A DNA stretch of 64,000 nt from Cellulophaga sp. F20128 (lineage in GTDB: Bacteria > Bacteroidota > Bacteroidia > Flavobacteriales > Flavobacteriaceae): the NCBI RefSeq assembly GCF_023015805.1, contig NZ_JALKBA010000010.1:1-64000 (forward strand). Reading direction: 5' to 3'. Both the position numbers and the translations under genes were made by a program. How positions within the stretch are numbered: position 1 is the first letter of the stretch; the number at the start of each line of letters is the position of its first letter. The notes beneath the pieces were generated by a model, which ran no database searches, had not been told where the DNA came from, and saw nothing but the letters and a program-made list of their open reading frames with translations. Positions 42,755 to 51,548 of the stretch are shown one piece after another.

Positions 42755-45274
42755 TTACATCATATCACTAAAGAATATGGCATTCATCAATAATTTGTTG
42801 GTACCAAACCAATACGCCCTAAAATTGGTGTTGTCTGTAAATAATATAATTCTACCTTTTCCATAACGCTCTGTTTTAAAGGGTGCGCTATTTTTTAAAA
42901 GCGCTAGATTTTCTTCAGAAATATAGCCACTTAACAAGGGCTTGTCTGTGTAAAGAATGGGATTGTTATAGCTATTTTTATCTGGATTTATATAAATATT
43001 TGTATTTCTGAAAAGGGGTAATTTATCATTTTTATAGCCGTAATTTATGGGATGTGAACGATCTAATTTGGCTTCAAAAATAGCACCACCGGTAACCTGT
43101 GCTCCTCTAAAGTCGGCGCGTTGGTCAAAGGCTATGTTTTTGGCTGCCAAAGGAGTATTTTTCTTGAAATCGATCTTCATGAATTCGTTAGCATTAAGCC
43201 AATTTGCCGTATATCGATAAGCAATTAAGTTGCCTCCATTTTTAACCCAATTTTTTATATTATCCGTAGCTATTTTATCTAAGGCGTTCCCAGAAAGGTT
43301 GGGTACTATTAATGTGGTGTACTTGCTTAGGTCTACTCTAGAAAAATAGTCTGTATCTAGCTTTGTTATATTCATATCAAAACGCTGATCAAATAAATGC
43401 CATATTTCGCCAGCATCGGCATAGGATACGCCACGGCCTACCAACAAAGCAATTTTTTGCTTCCGTATTGGATCAAATTCATTACTACCTAAATCGATAC
43501 CTTTTGTAAGTCCGGTGGCTACAGCGGTTATATTTAGGTTATTGTCACTAGCGATTGTGGTAAGCAAATTATGCAAAGCTGTTGCATTTAATTTTTGATT
43601 TTGAACGGGAATCATAAGGGTGCCATAATCATAGTTCTTACCCGCTATTGAAAATGGACGTTTACCTACTTTTACTCGAAGCTCTTTTTCTAAAAGCAGC
43701 TGTAAAGCCTTGGGACTATAGTACGCATTCCATGGTAGCAGATAAGCGTAATTGCTCTTGCCTGAAACCTTGCCCGTTAAAGCAGTAAGATTTGTTATTT
43801 CTTCTCCTAAATAAGATAAACTAGTAGTTTCAGTATAGTCTAAATTAAAGGCCAGTGGAAATGTCCATGCAGAGATATCATAAAAAAGGCTATCGGAGAA
43901 GCTTGTTCGTTTTTCGAACATGGCTTGAATTAGCCTGTAATTTTTTTGGTTCATCGGAACCACGTAGCTAGCACCCTTTTTATAATAGGTGCCAGCTATA
44001 GTTGCGTCATTTTTTAAAGCGTTAAACTGAATTTTGTGCCGCTGTAAGATATCTGCTAAATGCCACGTTTTAGAAGCGTCTTTACTGTCGCCAAAAACAA
44101 TAGCCTTGGTTTTATTTTTTGCAGCTTCTGATTTTGCATTTTTGTAAAATTGGAACTGATATTCTAATAATTTGGGCCGCAAGTTTTTGGCCGCCTCAAT
44201 GGTAGAAACTGCAGCGGTAAATTGATTTCTTATCGTAAACGGAAAGGTAAGGATGCCGTTTTCACTTTCCTGTATATGACCGCGAGAGCTGCCTTGTTCA
44301 AATAAAATACCAATGCTGCCATTGATGTCAGGAAAAGTAGAGCCTTTACCATAGTAATAATCATCATAATTTTCTTCAGAATAATACAGAGAACCAATTT
44401 TGTCAAATGCCTTGGCGTGATAGGTTCCAATTTCAGCCGTTAATTCTTGATTAAGGGTTGGTGTTAATGGATGTACTCTTGAAGGTACTCCTGGTTGAAA
44501 AAAGAAGGTAGAATTTGTACCCATTTCATGATGATCTGTAACGATATTAGGCATCCATTTGTGAAACGTTGCTATCCTAGCCTGACTCTCAGGTAGTTGT
44601 ACAGGAAGCCAGTCTCTATTCATGTCAAACCAATAGTGATTTGTGCGTCCGTTAGGCCAGGTTTCATGAAATTCCCGATCATTTGAATCTGGATTTAAAT
44701 TTTTACTTTTATTGCTATTCGCCCAATGGGCAAAACGCTGTATGCCGTCCGGATTAAAGGCGGGATCCATTAAGATTACAAGATTATCTAGTAAGTTTTC
44801 AATTTCTGGACCTTGTGCCGCAGCCAAATAATAAGCGTACACTAATCCGGCATTTGCACCACTTGGTTCATTGCCATGTATAGAGAAACCTTGGTAAACA
44901 ACAAGAGGTAAATTAGTTAAGTTTTTTGTCTTTCCATTGGTGATATCCACATGTTCTTTTTGAATTATGTCTAAGGAAGTATGATTTTTTTGAGAGGTTA
45001 TAGTTAAGAGAATAATGGGCCTGCCTTCATAGGTTTTGCCTCTATCTTCTATAGATATTCTATCACTTGCTTTTGCTAGGGCTTGCATATAATAGACTAA
45101 TTTGTCATGAGACACGTGCCACTCGCCAACTTCGTAACCAAGAATGTCTGTGGGTTTTGGAATGCTTTCATTATAAGAAACATCTTGAGGTAGATAATAA
45201 TTTAAGTCTAATTTCTCCTGCGAATACAGTTGTTGTACTACAATTAAAACGAGTAAAAGCAATCCTTTTTTCAT
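42755..45274 (-). CDS. M14 family zinc carboxypeptidase, secreted
   Basis: 839 residues with signal peptide (MKKGLLLLVLIVVQQLYSQ). The M14 domain is N-terminal: HxxE zinc ligands in SIHGNEPSGA near residue 130, the third His in VTDHHEMG near residue 250, and the likely catalytic Glu in GILFEQGSS near residue 320. The remaining 500 residues include a glutamine-amidotransferase-like stretch (IRKQKIALLVGRGVSYADAGEIWHLFDQ, DKIATDNIKNWVKNGGNLIAY). This domain set is common in Bacteroidota. It is a likely peptide scavenger outside the cytoplasm. Confidence 0.92.
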   Translation of the reverse strand: MKKGLLLLVLIVVQQLYSQEKLDLNYYLPQDVSYNESIPKPTDILGYEVGEWHVSHDKLVYYMQALAKASDRISIEDRGKTYEGRPIILLTITSQKNHTSLDIIQKEHVDITNGKTKNLTNLPLVVYQGFSIHGNEPSGANAGLVYAYYLAAAQGPEIENLLDNLVILMDPAFNPDGIQRFAHWANSNKSKNLNPDSNDREFHETWPNGRTNHYWFDMNRDWLPVQLPESQARIATFHKWMPNIVTDHHEMGTNSTFFFQPGVPSRVHPLTPTLNQELTAEIGTYHAKAFDKIGSLYYSEENYDDYYYGKGSTFPDINGSIGILFEQGSSRGHIQESENGILTFPFTIRNQFTAAVSTIEAAKNLRPKLLEYQFQFYKNAKSEAAKNKTKAIVFGDSKDASKTWHLADILQRHKIQFNALKNDATIAGTYYKKGASYVVPMNQKNYRLIQAMFEKRTSFSDSLFYDISAWTFPLAFNLDYTETTSLSYLGEEITNLTALTGKVSGKSNYAYLLPWNAYYSPKALQLLLEKELRVKVGKRPFSIAGKNYDYGTLMIPVQNQKLNATALHNLLTTIASDNNLNITAVATGLTKGIDLGSNEFDPIRKQKIALLVGRGVSYADAGEIWHLFDQRFDMNITKLDTDYFSRVDLSKYTTLIVPNLSGNALDKIATDNIKNWVKNGGNLIAYRYTANWLNANEFMKIDFKKNTPLAAKNIAFDQRADFRGAQVTGGAIFEAKLDRSHPINYGYKNDKLPLFRNTNIYINPDKNSYNNPILYTDKPLLSGYISEENLALLKNSAPFKTERYGKGRIILFTDNTNFRAYWFGTNKLLMNAIFFSDMM

Positions 45275-45295
45275 GCGTATGGAATTTTTGATAAT

Positions 45296-45324
45296 AAAAA
45301 ACGACCCCTATTGAGGTCGTTTAA
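45296..45324 (-). terminator. Terminator of the PUR-family gene
   Basis: On the minus strand AAACGACC pairs with GGTCGTTT around an eight-base loop and is followed by TTTATT, 23 bp after the stop at 45347. Confidence 0.8.
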
Positions 45325-45346
45325 ATATACATTTTAATTTTAATAC

Positions 45347-45721
45347 TTAGATATCGTCAAAACTTACATCAGTAAAACTACCAGAACTATTGCTTGCTTC
45401 AACGTTTTCTGTGTTGTCTTCTCTTTTAAAGTCTTTTTGGTGCCTGTCAGAAATAACTTCTTCACCTTTTTCATTAATAATGTAATCCATCATTTCATTT
45501 AACAGCTCCTTAAAAGGAGTAAAGTCTTCTTTATACAGATAAATTTTGTGTTTTTTATAATGGAAGGATCCATCATCATGTGTGAATTTTTTACTTTCCG
45601 TTACGGTTAAGTAATAATCTCCTGCCTTGGTGCTACGAACATCAAAAAAATAGGTTCGCCTACCTGCCCTTAATACTTTTGAATAAATCTCTTCTTGATC
45701 CATTAAATCTTTTTCACTCAT
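45347..45721 (-). CDS. PUR-family (DUF3276) nucleic acid-binding protein
   Basis: 124 residues. The N-terminal 80 residues form one PUR repeat: IYSKVLRAGRRTYFFDVRSTKAGDYYLTVTESKK and FHYKKHKIYLYKEDFTPF, as in the PUR-alpha-like proteins of Bacteroidota and spirochaetes (BpuR). The C-terminus is acidic and disordered. It is expected to bind single-stranded DNA or RNA. It is flanked by terminators on both sides, so monocistronic. Confidence 0.92.
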   Translation of the reverse strand: MSEKDLMDQEEIYSKVLRAGRRTYFFDVRSTKAGDYYLTVTESKKFTHDDGSFHYKKHKIYLYKEDFTPFKELLNEMMDYIINEKGEEVISDRHQKDFKREDNTENVEASNSSGSFTDVSFDDI

Positions 45722-45771
45722 CTGTTGTAGTTATCTTGTTAGTGTAAACTTATCATAGTATATACCAAAAA

Positions 45772-45800
45772 TGAAAAAAAAATGCCTATCTGGCAAGGTT
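45772..45800 (-). terminator. Probable terminator of the ABC exporter gene
   Basis: On the minus strand TGCC-AGATA-GGCA is followed by nine Ts, just after the stop at 45810. The stem is short. Confidence 0.55.
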
Positions 45801-45809
45801 TTTTTGGTT

Positions 45810-47561
45810 TTATTTCTCAGATAGTTGACTATTGTAAAGCTCTTTATAATAACCATCTTTTGTATACAAAGTGTTGTGTGAACCTTCTTGAATGATTTTT
45901 CCGCCTTCTAGAATTATTATTTTATCTGCATTTTTTGCCGAAGAGACTCTATGACTTACGATTAGTGTTGTTTTATTTTTAGATGCCGATTTTAAATTGT
46001 TTAAAATTTCTTCTTCAGTTTCTGTGTCAACTGCAGACAAACAATCGTCAAACAAGTATATTTTAGGATCTCTTAACAAGGCACGTGCAATGGATACCCT
46101 TTGTTTTTGTCCGCCACTTAAGGTAATTCCTCTTTCACCTAATACCGTATTGTACTTTTCTTTGAAGCCCATGATATTTTTATGGACTACTGCTTTTTTA
46201 GCTACTGCAATGATCTCGTCATCAGTGGCGTTTTCATTGCCAAATTTGATATTGTCTTTGATTGAATCTGAAAATAAAAATGCATCCTGTGGCACGGCGC
46301 CAATATGTTGTCGTAAACTATTAATATTAAAATCTTTTATAGGGATACCATCAAACAAAATATCACCAGAAGAAACATCGTATAATCTTGCAATTAAATC
46401 TAAAATTGTAGATTTTCCACTTCCTGTTTTTCCTAGAATAGCAACCGTTTCACCTTCGTTGATTGTAAAGGAAACGTTTTTTAATGCAGTGATATTGGTA
46501 TCGTCATACGTAAAACTAACATTTTTAAACTCTATTTTACCGTGAACCTCCATAGGAGTGTTAACCGTGTTTATGATTTCCGGAACTTCTTGTAAAAATT
46601 CGTTTATCCTTGCTTGTGAGGCTTCTGCTCTTTGGATTACAGATGTTAACCACCCAACAATGGCAACCGGCCAGGTAAGCATATTAACATAAATAATAAA
46701 CTCAGCTATAAGTCCAATATTATCAATTTTACCACTGATGTACTGTTGGCCTCCAATGTAAATGACAATAATGTTACTAATCCCAATCATTAATGCCATT
46801 AATGGAAAAAACCAAGCGTTGACATTGACCAATGACATACTTTTCTCTTTTCCTTCATTAGCCAAAGATATTAGTTCCCCGTTAATCCGTTCTTCTATAC
46901 CATAGGCTTTTATAACGGAAATTCCAGAGAATGATTCTTGAGCAAATGAAGACAATTTTGATAAAAACTGCTGTACAATGGTACTGCGCTTGTGTGTAAG
47001 TTTACTAATTTGGTATATAATAACAGACAAGATAGGCAAAGGCATTAAGGTATATAAAGCCAGTGATGGGGCTTTTGAGTACATGATAGGAATTATACAT
47101 GCAAAAAGAGTAAATGTATTGATACCGTACATCAGTGCCGGACCGCAATACATTCTAACCTGACTAACGTCTTCGCTAATGCGATTCATTAAATCGCCCG
47201 TTCTATTGTTTTTATAAAAATTTAGACTCAGCTTTTGGTAATGATTAAAAATTTCGTTTTTTAGATCGTACTCAATATAGCGCGAGACATTGATAATGGT
47301 TTGTCGCATTAAAAAAGTAAAGAAGCCAGAAAGTAAAGCTGCACCTAAAATGATTAGGATGTATTCTAAAAGGTGTTCCTTGACTACCACAATATCTACA
47401 TTGCCTTGTTCAATGAAATCTTTGACAATGTTAATAGATTTATTTACATAAGGAGGCATTACTAAGGAAAACACACGGGCTATAATTGTTATGATAATTC
47501 CAATAAGTAATTTTAGCCAATACTTTTTAAAATATTTATTAATGTGTTTTAATTCTTTCAT
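45810..47561 (-). CDS. ABC exporter, fused membrane and ATPase domains (MdlA/YheI-like)
   Basis: 583 residues with six membrane helices in the first 310 residues and a C-terminal ATPase: Walker A GKTGSGKST, signature LSGGQKQR, Walker B IYLFDDCLSAVD. The catalytic Glu that normally follows Walker B is Asp here (FDDCLS). Asp at this place is typical of one half of heterodimeric exporters such as MdlA or YheI, yet no partner gene lies nearby. It exports lipids, drugs or peptides; the substrate is unknown. Its 5' gap is shared with divergent nusB. Confidence 0.92.
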   Translation of the reverse strand: MKELKHINKYFKKYWLKLLIGIIITIIARVFSLVMPPYVNKSINIVKDFIEQGNVDIVVVKEHLLEYILIILGAALLSGFFTFLMRQTIINVSRYIEYDLKNEIFNHYQKLSLNFYKNNRTGDLMNRISEDVSQVRMYCGPALMYGINTFTLFACIIPIMYSKAPSLALYTLMPLPILSVIIYQISKLTHKRSTIVQQFLSKLSSFAQESFSGISVIKAYGIEERINGELISLANEGKEKSMSLVNVNAWFFPLMALMIGISNIIVIYIGGQQYISGKIDNIGLIAEFIIYVNMLTWPVAIVGWLTSVIQRAEASQARINEFLQEVPEIINTVNTPMEVHGKIEFKNVSFTYDDTNITALKNVSFTINEGETVAILGKTGSGKSTILDLIARLYDVSSGDILFDGIPIKDFNINSLRQHIGAVPQDAFLFSDSIKDNIKFGNENATDDEIIAVAKKAVVHKNIMGFKEKYNTVLGERGITLSGGQKQRVSIARALLRDPKIYLFDDCLSAVDTETEEEILNNLKSASKNKTTLIVSHRVSSAKNADKIIILEGGKIIQEGSHNTLYTKDGYYKELYNSQLSEK

Positions 47562-47598
47562 GCAATTTTAAGGATGGTTTTGTTTGGTAACAATTTTG

Positions 47599-47606
47599 CA
47601 AAGATA
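47599..47606 (-). promoter_or_regulatory. -7 element of the ABC exporter gene
   Basis: TATCTTTG on the minus strand, 38 bp before the start codon. Confidence 0.6.
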
Positions 47607-47623
47607 GTTTTTTGAAACATAAA

Positions 47624-47645
47624 CTTATGTTATCATTATCATAAG
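47624..47645. promoter_or_regulatory. Inverted repeat between the ABC exporter gene and nusB
   Basis: CTTATG and CATAAG form 6-bp arms with a 10-bp spacer between the two divergent promoters. A possible operator; evidence is only the symmetry. Confidence 0.3.
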
Positions 47646-47687
47646 ATAAAATAAAGGCGGAATAGTTACATTTGAAAAATATAGTGG

Positions 47688-47695
47688 TACTTTTG
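47688..47695 (+). promoter_or_regulatory. -7 element of nusB
   Basis: TACTTTTG, 34 bp before the nusB start codon. Confidence 0.6.
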
Positions 47696-47729
47696 CAAAA
47701 TATTTTTTAACAAATTAAAGTTCTTTTTA

Positions 47730-48677
47730 ATGCTAACAAGAAGGCATATTCGGGTAAAAGTAATGCAGTGTATTTACGCCCTCACTCATTCTCAAGATGA
47801 TACGCTAGAAAAACAAGTAAAGTTTTTAAAATATAGTATAGACAATATGTATACACTATATCTTTTAATGTTAAGCTTGTTAATAGAGCTCCAAAGTAAG
47901 GCAGAAGAACAAGTTAAACTTTCTTCAAACAGTTACCTCGGTAATTCCACAGACAACCAGCTCAACAAAGATAAGTTCGTTAACAATAAGTTATTGCTCC
48001 AAATTGTAGACAATAAATTGCTTAAGGAAGAACTTTCAAAAAGAAAGTTGAACAATTGGTATTTAAATGAGGAGTATGTTCGGTTAATTTATAAAGAAGT
48101 AGTGGCCAGTGATTACTATAGTGCATATATGGCTAATGCAAAAAGTAGTTATAGTGAAGATAAGGAGCTAATTGTACAACTGTATAAAAATATAATTGCC
48201 CCTAACGAGAAGATCTACGATTATTTTGAAGATGATAAGTTAACATGGATAGATGATATCCCGATAGTGAATACTTTTCTTTTAAAATTGCTTAAAAAAA
48301 CTACGGAAGATGAAATAGATTCCTATTTCTTACCTGCTTTGTTAAAGGATGATGATGATATGGTTTACGCCAAACAATTGTTGACGAAAACATTGCTGAA
48401 TGATGCCTTATATGTTGAAGAAATAGAAGGTAAAACACCAAATTGGGACAAAGATAGGATTGCAGATATTGATGCGATACTCTTAAAAATGGGGATTTGT
48501 GAATTGTTAAATTTCCCGTCAATTCCTGAGAAAGTTACCATTAATGAGTTTTTAGAGATTGCCAAAGAATATTCTACACCAAAAAGCAGCATATTTATAA
48601 ATGGAATTTTAGATAAGTTGGTGCGTGAGTATAAAGAAAATGGAAAGTTAAAAAAGATGGGAAGAGGATTATTATAA
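47730..48677 (+). CDS. nusB: Transcription antitermination protein NusB
   Basis: 315 residues, about twice the E. coli protein (139), as usual in Bacteroidota. The N-terminus MLTRRHIRVKVMQCIYALTHS matches the RNA-binding NusB start. The C-terminal 130 residues hold the rest of the fold (DRIADIDAILLKMGICELLNFPSIPEKVTINEFLEIAKEYSTPKSSIFINGILDKL). The inserted middle is helical. NusB acts with NusE (S10) on boxA RNA. It is the first gene in the conserved order nusB-DUF1573-yajC. Confidence 0.95.
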   Translation: MLTRRHIRVKVMQCIYALTHSQDDTLEKQVKFLKYSIDNMYTLYLLMLSLLIELQSKAEEQVKLSSNSYLGNSTDNQLNKDKFVNNKLLLQIVDNKLLKEELSKRKLNNWYLNEEYVRLIYKEVVASDYYSAYMANAKSSYSEDKELIVQLYKNIIAPNEKIYDYFEDDKLTWIDDIPIVNTFLLKLLKKTTEDEIDSYFLPALLKDDDDMVYAKQLLTKTLLNDALYVEEIEGKTPNWDKDRIADIDAILLKMGICELLNFPSIPEKVTINEFLEIAKEYSTPKSSIFINGILDKLVREYKENGKLKKMGRGLL

Positions 48678-48689
48678 ATAAATATTCAT

Positions 48690-48697
48690 TATTTTTG
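48690..48697 (+). promoter_or_regulatory. -7 element of the DUF1573-yajC pair
   Basis: TATTTTTG lies 26 bp before the start codon at 48724, in the 46-bp gap after nusB, so the pair may have its own promoter. Confidence 0.55.
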
Positions 48698-48723
48698 TAC
48701 ATCACAATTTAAAAAATACAATT

Positions 48724-49209
48724 ATGAAAAAGGTTATTTTAATGTTTGGAGCTGCAATTTTTGCATTGTCATTTACTTCTTGTAAAGAAAATGCTTCTAG
48801 TAAAATAATTATGGCTAATGTTGATGATGCATCAGAAAGAGATGATGCCGCTAAGAAACTTCCAGTGTTAACTTTTGATAAAGTAGAGCACGATTTTGGA
48901 TCAATTCAACAAGGAGCTGCACAAGAAACGATATTCAAGTTTACAAACACTGGAGATGCACCTTTAATTCTTACAGATGCGACAAGTACTTGTGGATGCA
49001 CAATTCCTGAGTATCCTAAAAATAAAGCAATACAACCAGGAGAAACTGGAGAATTATTGGTGAAATTTAATGGATCGGGTCAAAATCAAGTCACTAAAGC
49101 TGTAACCGTAACAGCTAATACAGCCAAAGGAAGAGAAACATTACGTATAAAAGCATTTGTTAACCCTAAAAATGGCGCAGGCGCGGCATCTATACCTTTA
49201 AATCAATAA
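48724..49209 (+). CDS. DUF1573 lipoprotein
   Basis: 161 residues. The lipobox FTSC gives Cys20. The mature part is an immunoglobulin-like DUF1573 domain: HDFGSIQQGAAQETIFKFTNTGDAPLILTDATSTCGCTIPEYP, with the family's STCGCT motif. It is an envelope protein of unknown role, regularly placed between nusB and yajC in Bacteroidota. It is 4 bp before yajC. Confidence 0.92.
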   Translation: MKKVILMFGAAIFALSFTSCKENASSKIIMANVDDASERDDAAKKLPVLTFDKVEHDFGSIQQGAAQETIFKFTNTGDAPLILTDATSTCGCTIPEYPKNKAIQPGETGELLVKFNGSGQNQVTKAVTVTANTAKGRETLRIKAFVNPKNGAGAASIPLNQ

Positions 49210-49213
49210 AAGC

Positions 49214-49510
49214 ATGCAACAATTATTAGAACAGTACCCATTCTTACCAATGGTAGGGATATTTATAGTAGCATATTTTTTTATGATACGTCCGCAAATG
49301 AAACGCTCTAAAGACGAGAAGAAATTTGCATCAGAAATTAAGAAAGGGGATCGCGTTATTACCAAAAGTGGATTGCACGGTAAAATTTTCGAATTAAATG
49401 ATAAAGATGCTTCTTGTGTAATTGAAACAATGGCTGGGAAAATTAAATTTTCTAGATCTGCTATTTCTATGGAAATGAGCAAGAAATTAAATGAGCCAGA
49501 AAAAAAATAA
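49214..49510 (+). CDS. yajC: Preprotein translocase subunit YajC
   Basis: 98 residues with one N-terminal membrane helix (PFLPMVGIFIVAYFFMIRPQMKRSKDEKKF), the YajC hallmark, and the beta-rich tail GDRVITKSGLHGKIFELND. It associates with SecDF in the Sec translocon. It is 4 bp downstream of the DUF1573 gene and ended by a strong terminator. Confidence 0.96.
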   Translation: MQQLLEQYPFLPMVGIFIVAYFFMIRPQMKRSKDEKKFASEIKKGDRVITKSGLHGKIFELNDKDASCVIETMAGKIKFSRSAISMEMSKKLNEPEKK

Positions 49511-49527
49511 GAGCATAAGATTTTGTT

Positions 49528-49561
49528 ATAAAAGCACCGATTTAATCGGTGCTTTTTTTTT
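49528..49561 (+). terminator. Terminator after yajC
   Basis: AAAGCACCGATT pairs with AATCGGTGCTTT and is followed by a T-run. Confidence 0.92.
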
Positions 49562-49604
49562 GCTTTAATTTTATTGTTATCTTCCATCTCTAAAGGAGTT
49601 TGGT

Positions 49605-50924
49605 ATGGTTCACAATCGAAGAAAGTTTATACAAAAGAGTACATTGGCTGGTATGGGTATGGGGGCGGCGTTTTTGTTTCCAATGGACTTATTGGCAACT
49701 ATCCGGAAAAAAGTTGGCGCTAATGACCGTATAAACGTGGGACTAATAGGTTGTAATGGTATGGGATTTTCCGACCTTACCTCCTTGTTAAAAATTAGTG
49801 AAGTAAGTATTATTGCCCTATGTGACGTAGATGAGCGTGTTTTGCTAAAGAGAACAGCCGATTTAGAAAAAGCAGGTATAAAAAAACCATTGTGGTATAA
49901 GGACTATAGAAGTTTATTAGCAAATAAAGATATAGATGTAGTGGTAATTGGAACACCAGATCATTGGCATTGTTTGCAATTAACGGATGCTATTAGTGCA
50001 GGTAAAGATGTGTATTGTGAAAAACCAATTGCAAATTCTGTGCAAGAAGCAGATATAATGTTAGACTATGTTAATGCTAGTGATCGCATTGTTCAGGTGG
50101 GGCAATGGCAAAGAAGTCAGCCGCATTTCGTAGACGCCATTAATTTTGTGCATTCCGGGGAATTGGGAAATATTAGGTTGTCTAAAGCATGGGCCTACCA
50201 AGGCTGGATGAAGCCTATTCCAGTTGTTTTGGATAGCGCAACCCCTAAAGAAGTAGATTACAATATGTGGTTGGGTCCGGCACCGGAAAGAGCATTTAAT
50301 GCCAATCGATTTCATTTTAACTTCAGATGGTTTTGGGATTATGCAGGCGGATTAATGACAGATTGGGGAGTGCATTTAATAGATTATGCCTTGTATGGTA
50401 TGAAAGCAGGTGCACCAAAATCTGTTATGGCATTGGGTGGTAAATTTGCATACCCTGATGATGCATCAGAAACTCCAGACACCCTACAGGCTGTTTTTGA
50501 GTATGATGATTTTTCAATCTTATGGGAGCATGGTACCGGAATTAGTAATGGTAATTATGGGCGTAACCACGGGATTTCATTTGTTGGAAATAATGGTACT
50601 TTGGTGTTAGACAGACAAGGCTGGGAGGTTATTCCAGAAGGTGATAGAATGCAAGCTATTCCTTTGCAAAACAATAAAGGCAATGGACTGGATTTGCACA
50701 CTACAAATTTTATTGCGGCTGTAAAAAATAGGGATGCTTCTATTTTAAATGCGCCAATACAAGTAGGGTATGATGCTGCCTTAGTTTCTCATTTAGGAAA
50801 CGTAGCTTATAAAACTGGAGACCGAGTCTATTGGGATAAAAACACCAATAAATTTACGAATGATAAGGCCAATGAATTTTTAAAAGCTGATTATCAAAAC
50901 GGGTGGAAATTACCACAAGTGTAG
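49605..50924 (+). CDS. Tat-exported Gfo/Idh/MocA family oxidoreductase
   Basis: 439 residues. The N-terminus NRRKFIQKSTLAGMGMGAAF is a twin-arginine signal, so the folded protein with its bound nicotinamide cofactor would be exported. The Rossmann domain has VGLIGCNGMG and the EKP motif in DVYCEKPIANSV, with DHWHCLQ near residue 120. The C-terminal domain has FHFNFRWFWDYAGGLMTDWGVHLIDYAL. Related Tat-exported members act on sugars; the substrate here is unknown. A clear Shine-Dalgarno-like AAAGGAG precedes the ATG, which is unusual in this window. Confidence 0.92.
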   Translation: MVHNRRKFIQKSTLAGMGMGAAFLFPMDLLATIRKKVGANDRINVGLIGCNGMGFSDLTSLLKISEVSIIALCDVDERVLLKRTADLEKAGIKKPLWYKDYRSLLANKDIDVVVIGTPDHWHCLQLTDAISAGKDVYCEKPIANSVQEADIMLDYVNASDRIVQVGQWQRSQPHFVDAINFVHSGELGNIRLSKAWAYQGWMKPIPVVLDSATPKEVDYNMWLGPAPERAFNANRFHFNFRWFWDYAGGLMTDWGVHLIDYALYGMKAGAPKSVMALGGKFAYPDDASETPDTLQAVFEYDDFSILWEHGTGISNGNYGRNHGISFVGNNGTLVLDRQGWEVIPEGDRMQAIPLQNNKGNGLDLHTTNFIAAVKNRDASILNAPIQVGYDAALVSHLGNVAYKTGDRVYWDKNTNKFTNDKANEFLKADYQNGWKLPQV

Positions 50925-50934
50925 TTTCAAAGGA

Positions 50935-51546
50935 TTACTTTCTATACGTATCATGAAGCCCGGTGCCTTTCTGTATTAAGGCAATGCACTTTTTTAACCG
51001 AACTACTTTTGTAGCATCCTTTTTTGCTGCAAGGATGTATTCCATAAATTCCTTTTGCTTATAGGGTGTAAAAGCTTCAAATTTAGATTTTAAAATAGCA
51101 TCAGAAGCAAATTCTTTTGTGAGCAGAGTAGGGATGGGGGTTATCTTTTTTTTCTCGGTAACAAGGACGATTCCCTTTTTTTGATTTTCTATAGCTTCCA
51201 ACATGTAGGCTGAAATGGCTTTGGTGTCAATTTCAGCTGCGGAAGTAAATTTCCAATGCCGCATGGCTTTGGTTTTGCCTTCTTGAGCATTTTGCAATAC
51301 TTTTTTAGGGTCGTTTAAAAAAACACCATTGTAAAACCATATTCCAAAATGGCTTTTAAACGCTAATATTCCTAGTACATTTTTGTTGTTGATGGTATAT
51401 ACAGGAACACCCCACTTATAGGTTTCAATCAGTGCTGTAGCTAAAGCCAATTGCCTTAGAATGGCGATGCCTTCTTTAAATAATTGCTTTTTTGCAAAGT
51501 AAGCTTCAATTTTTTCTTGGTCATCCTTTTTAACTACAGCACTCAT
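50935..51546 (-). CDS. YdeI/OmdA-type (DUF1801) protein
   Basis: 203 residues. The first 120 resemble the DUF1801/YdhG fold: ETYKWGVPVYTINNKNVLGILAFKSHFGIWFYNGVFLNDP. The C-terminal helical part, LLTKEFASDAILKSKFEAFTPYKQKEFMEYILAAKKDATKVVRLKKCIALIQKGTGLH, is the OmdA/YdeI domain. No catalytic motif is evident. It lies 2 bp downstream of pepT on the same strand and 10 bp from the convergent oxidoreductase gene. Confidence 0.87.
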   Translation of the reverse strand: MSAVVKKDDQEKIEAYFAKKQLFKEGIAILRQLALATALIETYKWGVPVYTINNKNVLGILAFKSHFGIWFYNGVFLNDPKKVLQNAQEGKTKAMRHWKFTSAAEIDTKAISAYMLEAIENQKKGIVLVTEKKKITPIPTLLTKEFASDAILKSKFEAFTPYKQKEFMEYILAAKKDATKVVRLKKCIALIQKGTGLHDTYRK

Positions 51547-51548
51547 TT

